Of a stretch of DNA of 32,369 bases, positions 29,695 through 32,369 are shown one piece after another (the first letter of the stretch is position 1; each line of letters starts with the position of its first letter). The notes below the pieces were generated by a model. It had not been told where the DNA came from, did not search any database, and saw only the letters and a program-made list of their open reading frames with translations. Origin of the DNA: Bog-756 sp038210245 (GTDB lineage: Bacteria; Actinomycetota; Acidimicrobiia; Acidimicrobiales; RAAP-2); NCBI GenBank assembly GCA_038210245.1, contig JBBQWW010000033.1, positions 1 through 32,369 on the forward strand, written 5' to 3'. A program made the translations under genes and the position numbers.

Positions 29695-32157
29695 TCATGG
29701 CCCTACCCACCCCACATCGGAGTCCAGACGTTCTGAGGTATCCATGCTACTGGAGCCCGGTCGGGCCGCTCCCTGGTCGGACCGACGCCGTGCCGTGCGG
29801 CACGCCCACGCCCCGGCAAGTACCAGCGCCAACGCCGACAGAGCAGCGAGACCGATCCCCAGGGTAAACAGGCGGGGCCAGTAGTGGAGCTCCACCCGGT
29901 GCCGGCCGGCCGGGACCTCGAGCCGAAGCATCACCCCAGCGGCCTGGTGCAGGGGAACCGCGCTCCCGTCGACGGTGGCGGTCCAGCCCGGCACGTCGGT
30001 GAGGCGAAGTTGGAGCGTGCCCGGCACCGGGGCCACCGTGGTCATCGACCAGGTGGCCGGATCAGGGTGGCTAACCGACACCGGTGACGACCGGGGGGCC
30101 GTCTCGTGGGTCCCGGCCGAGGGAGTGAAGGTGGCCGCGGCGGCACCCGGGATCCGGTAGAGGTCCTCATTGCCGATCCGGGCGGCCAGCACACTGCCTG
30201 TCGGTCCGGGAGTCCCGGCCAGTTCAAGCACGTAGCCCACTCCGTACAGGCGGGCCTGGGCCACGGTGGTGACCACCGGACAGTAGGCGTTGTCGTCTGG
30301 CAGCCCACCGACCTTGCCCGTGAGGTCGTGCCAACTAGAGAAGTACGTGGCCGGGATCAGTGGGTCGTACAGGGCCAGCTCCTGTACGCCGTAGGCCAGT
30401 TGGGCGTTGGGGGTGATACCCAGACCGGGGGGGAAGAAGCACAGTGGCGCACCGAAGCCCACGGCCGAGTTGCCCACCACGTGCCGCAGGGCCAGGGCCT
30501 GCGGGGTGGAATGGAACGGTTGGTTGGCCGAGGTCCACAGTGGCGACCCCGCAGCCACCAGGAAGGCCGACTCCCCCACCAGGAGCAGCAGACCCACCAG
30601 TACCGGGGTGCGCCGGGAGCGGGAGCGGTCGGAGGCGTGCCCCTCTCCGGCGCCCGAACGCCCGTGGGAGAGCAGGACGACGGCGACGGCGCCCACGGCC
30701 AACTCGACCACGGGCCAGACGAAGCTGCGGGACCGGATGGTGACGTCACCACCGGCCAGGTGGCCGCGCCCGAACAGCCACAGCAGAGCCACCAGGGCGG
30801 CGATGACAGCCAGGGCACCGCCCATCCAGCGGGAAGCGGTGCGCACCGTGACGCGGTCGAAGAGGGCGTCCATCCCGAATCCGGCCAGTATGGCCAGCCC
30901 GAAGGCCAGGGGCAGGAGGGCACGCTGCCACAACAGGGTGCCGATGCCAGGGAGGTGGGAGAGGATCCACACCAGCGGGGGCAGGAACGCCGTGGCCAGG
31001 GCGGCCAGGCTCAGGACGGCCAGGGCCAGGACCTCGGGCCGACGCCAGCGGACCGCCGCCCCGGTGACGGCCAGGGCCAGGGCCAGAACGCCTACATAGG
31101 CCGCCGTCTCCGAGTAGCCCCCGACATACCCGAACCAGTGATTGCCGGCGATGGGCAGTCCATCGAATCCCTGCAGGACGAGATGGGAGAGGTTGTGGGC
31201 CGGTATGGGCGGATTCCCCGCCACCAGCTCGCCGGGGTCCCCCCCGGCCACGGCCCGCTGGGAGCCGGTGATCAGCTGATAGCCCGGCAGCAGGAGCGGA
31301 GCGCCCAATGCTGCCCCGGCCACCACGCCCAGGCCGACGTCGATGACCGACCGTGTCGTCGGATCCGGGCCCCCGGCCCGGTGGGCCCGTACCGCGCCCA
31401 GGCCCACCACCACGACCAGGAAGATCACCAGGGCCAGGCCCATCAGGATCAGCACCTCGGCCTGGCCGGCGTAGACGGCGGCCGCTATGACCAGCGCGAA
31501 GAAGGTGATGGACCGGACCCGATGGTCACCCCGGACTACCAGGACCGCAGTGGCGAAGAGCCAGCCCGACCACGAGATCACGGCGGAATGGGGCCACCCC
31601 AGCCAGCCGAGGACCGGTCCGCTGAGCTCGAACACCGTGCCGGCGAAGACGGCCGAAAGCACCCGCAGACCCAGGACCCGGGCGAAGGCGTACACGCCGG
31701 TCCCGGCGATGACCAGGGTGAGCAGCACTCCGACGGTGAAGGACAGACGGAGGGGGAACAGATAGCCGACCAGCGTGGGCACGCTGAGGGCGGCGGTCTG
31801 CCAATTGAAGGCCAGCGGCATTCCGAGCGCACTGTAGGGATTCCACAGTGGGAGTTGGCCGTGATGGACTTGGGTCCAGGCCAGGGTGGACCACGGGATG
31901 ATCTGGTCGGACTGGTCCCCGGCCTGGGTGTTGTGCAATGCCACCCCATGCTGGGCCAACACCCCGAACTGCGAGAGGAGGTCGAAAGAGCCGAAGGAGC
32001 CACCGTGAGAGAGAGCGGGCCCGGTCACGGCCAGGGCCAGGGCCAGGAACCACACCACTGCTACCACGTGCGCCCAACGACCCACCCGACCCCGTACGCC
32101 GGGAACGGCAGCCGCCGGATCGCGTCGGTCCCCGACGGTCGCTACTCCCTGCTCCAA
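29695..32157 (-). CDS. YfhO-family large membrane protein (paralog of 19213-21630)
   Basis: An 820-aa polytopic protein (839 aa if started at GTG 32214). It shares with the copy at 19213 the loop SFDLLSQFGVL...GDQSDQIIPWSTLAWTQVHHGQLPLWNPYSALGMPLAFNWQ, VPTLVGYLFPLRLSFTVGVLLTL, ELSGPVLGWLGWPHSAVISWSGW, and the C-terminal YfhO signature GWTATVDGSAVPL...VPAGRHRVELHYWPRLFTLG. About 12 helices plus an outer C-terminal domain. The predicted role is envelope glycan or glycolipid glycosylation with a polyprenyl-linked sugar. TTG 32157 is proposed because GGGGAGAGG stands six bases before it; GTG 32214 has GGAG too close. It overlaps nothing upstream and is followed after one base by the acyltransferase gene. 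Confidence 0.85.
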   Translation of the reverse strand: MEQGVATVGDRRDPAAAVPGVRGRVGRWAHVVAVVWFLALALAVTGPALSHGGSFGSFDLLSQFGVLAQHGVALHNTQAGDQSDQIIPWSTLAWTQVHHGQLPLWNPYSALGMPLAFNWQTAALSVPTLVGYLFPLRLSFTVGVLLTLVIAGTGVYAFARVLGLRVLSAVFAGTVFELSGPVLGWLGWPHSAVISWSGWLFATAVLVVRGDHRVRSITFFALVIAAAVYAGQAEVLILMGLALVIFLVVVVGLGAVRAHRAGGPDPTTRSVIDVGLGVVAGAALGAPLLLPGYQLITGSQRAVAGGDPGELVAGNPPIPAHNLSHLVLQGFDGLPIAGNHWFGYVGGYSETAAYVGVLALALAVTGAAVRWRRPEVLALAVLSLAALATAFLPPLVWILSHLPGIGTLLWQRALLPLAFGLAILAGFGMDALFDRVTVRTASRWMGGALAVIAALVALLWLFGRGHLAGGDVTIRSRSFVWPVVELAVGAVAVVLLSHGRSGAGEGHASDRSRSRRTPVLVGLLLLVGESAFLVAAGSPLWTSANQPFHSTPQALALRHVVGNSAVGFGAPLCFFPPGLGITPNAQLAYGVQELALYDPLIPATYFSSWHDLTGKVGGLPDDNAYCPVVTTVAQARLYGVGYVLELAGTPGPTGSVLAARIGNEDLYRIPGAAAATFTPSAGTHETAPRSSPVSVSHPDPATWSMTTVAPVPGTLQLRLTDVPGWTATVDGSAVPLHQAAGVMLRLEVPAGRHRVELHYWPRLFTLGIGLAALSALALVLAGAWACRTARRRSDQGAARPGSSSMDTSERLDSDVGWVGP

Positions 32158-32266
32158 GGTAAGCCTCTCCCCCTGCACGCGCTGCCGCGCCGACCCCGGC
32201 GAGATTACTCGCACTCTCCACCCGGGAGCACCGCCGGTGCGCTACCCCGGCCGCACCGGGCCGGCC

Positions 32267-32328
32267 CGTTGCCTCATGTCAAACCCTCCGCCAAGGGTGA
32301 TTCGTTGCCTCACGTAAAACCCTCCGCC
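32267..32328. repeat. Pair of 26-bp direct repeats at the right edge
   Basis: 32267-32292 and 32303-32328 both read CGTTGCCTCA, two varying bases, then AAACCCTCCGCC (24 of 26 identical) with a 36-base period. They lie outside any gene I can support. They might be regulator sites upstream of the YfhO gene or the terminal repeats of a mobile element (IS21-type ends carry such repeats) lying beyond the window. Confidence 0.6.
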
Positions 32329-32369
32329 TGGAACTATCTGGTGAAGGCCCGATTGACCGCCCGTGGAGG

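Noticed and set aside
1..32369. CRISPR arrays, tRNA or rRNA genes, prophage or intact transposase
   Set aside because: No regularly spaced repeat array beyond the two copies at the right edge, no recognisable RNA gene, and no integrase or transposase motif was seen.

Overview
The window is high-G+C DNA (about 70-75% in typical coding stretches) with many GTG starts, start/stop overlaps, an F420-type luciferase-like oxidoreductase and several very large polytopic envelope proteins. This suggests an actinobacterium, possibly a deep-branching one such as Acidimicrobiia. That placement is an inference from style, not from a marker gene. I see no rRNA, tRNA, CRISPR array or intact transposase. No gap between genes exceeds 300 bases.

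Layout. (i) 1-1613, minus strand: the N-terminal part of an acyltransferase-3 protein that runs off the left edge, then a NifU-domain Fe-S protein. (ii) 1787-5853, plus strand: a tight four-gene operon encoding an LLM-class oxidoreductase, an SCP-x-like thiolase, a FabH-type ketoacyl synthase and a nucleotidyltransferase. It faces a fatty-acid desaturase (5875-6906), whose divergent neighbour is a zinc-ribbon methyltransferase. (iii) 8002-16222: two paralogous giant GT-C-like membrane proteins on opposite strands. Between them lie a GtrA-type flippase-like gene, a 26-bp perfect palindrome and a 2-oxoglutarate/Fe(II) oxygenase. They are followed by a glycosyltransferase/degenerate-domain/methyltransferase fusion. 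(iv) 16188-19175: two divergently transcribed paralogous acyltransferase-3 genes. (v) 19213-23081: a YfhO-type membrane protein translationally coupled to a twin-arginine lipoprotein built from two similar beta-rich modules. (vi) 23340-27061, minus strand: a three-gene cassette of visibly lower G+C (about 52% in a sampled line) comprising a 57-aa membrane protein, an SxtJ-like/SGNH-hydrolase fusion and a NodU/SxtI-type carbamoyltransferase. (vii) 27324-32214: a GT2 glycosyltransferase, a fourth acyltransferase-3 gene and a second YfhO paralog. At the right edge there is a pair of direct repeats.

Taken together, most of the window after 7 kb looks like a cell-envelope glycan or glycolipid biosynthesis and decoration locus: polyprenol-linked sugar handling (GT2, GtrA, GT-C, YfhO), O-acylation (four acyltransferase-3 genes), methylation, hydroxylation and O-carbamoylation. 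The left part looks like lipid/acyl-chain metabolism. The most notable system is the carbamoyltransferase cassette. Its composition parallels the sxtI-J-K-L block known from saxitoxin clusters, here condensed to three genes by fusion of the SxtJ-like and SGNH parts, and with no other toxin gene nearby. The small gene of this cassette is too short for most ORF thresholds.
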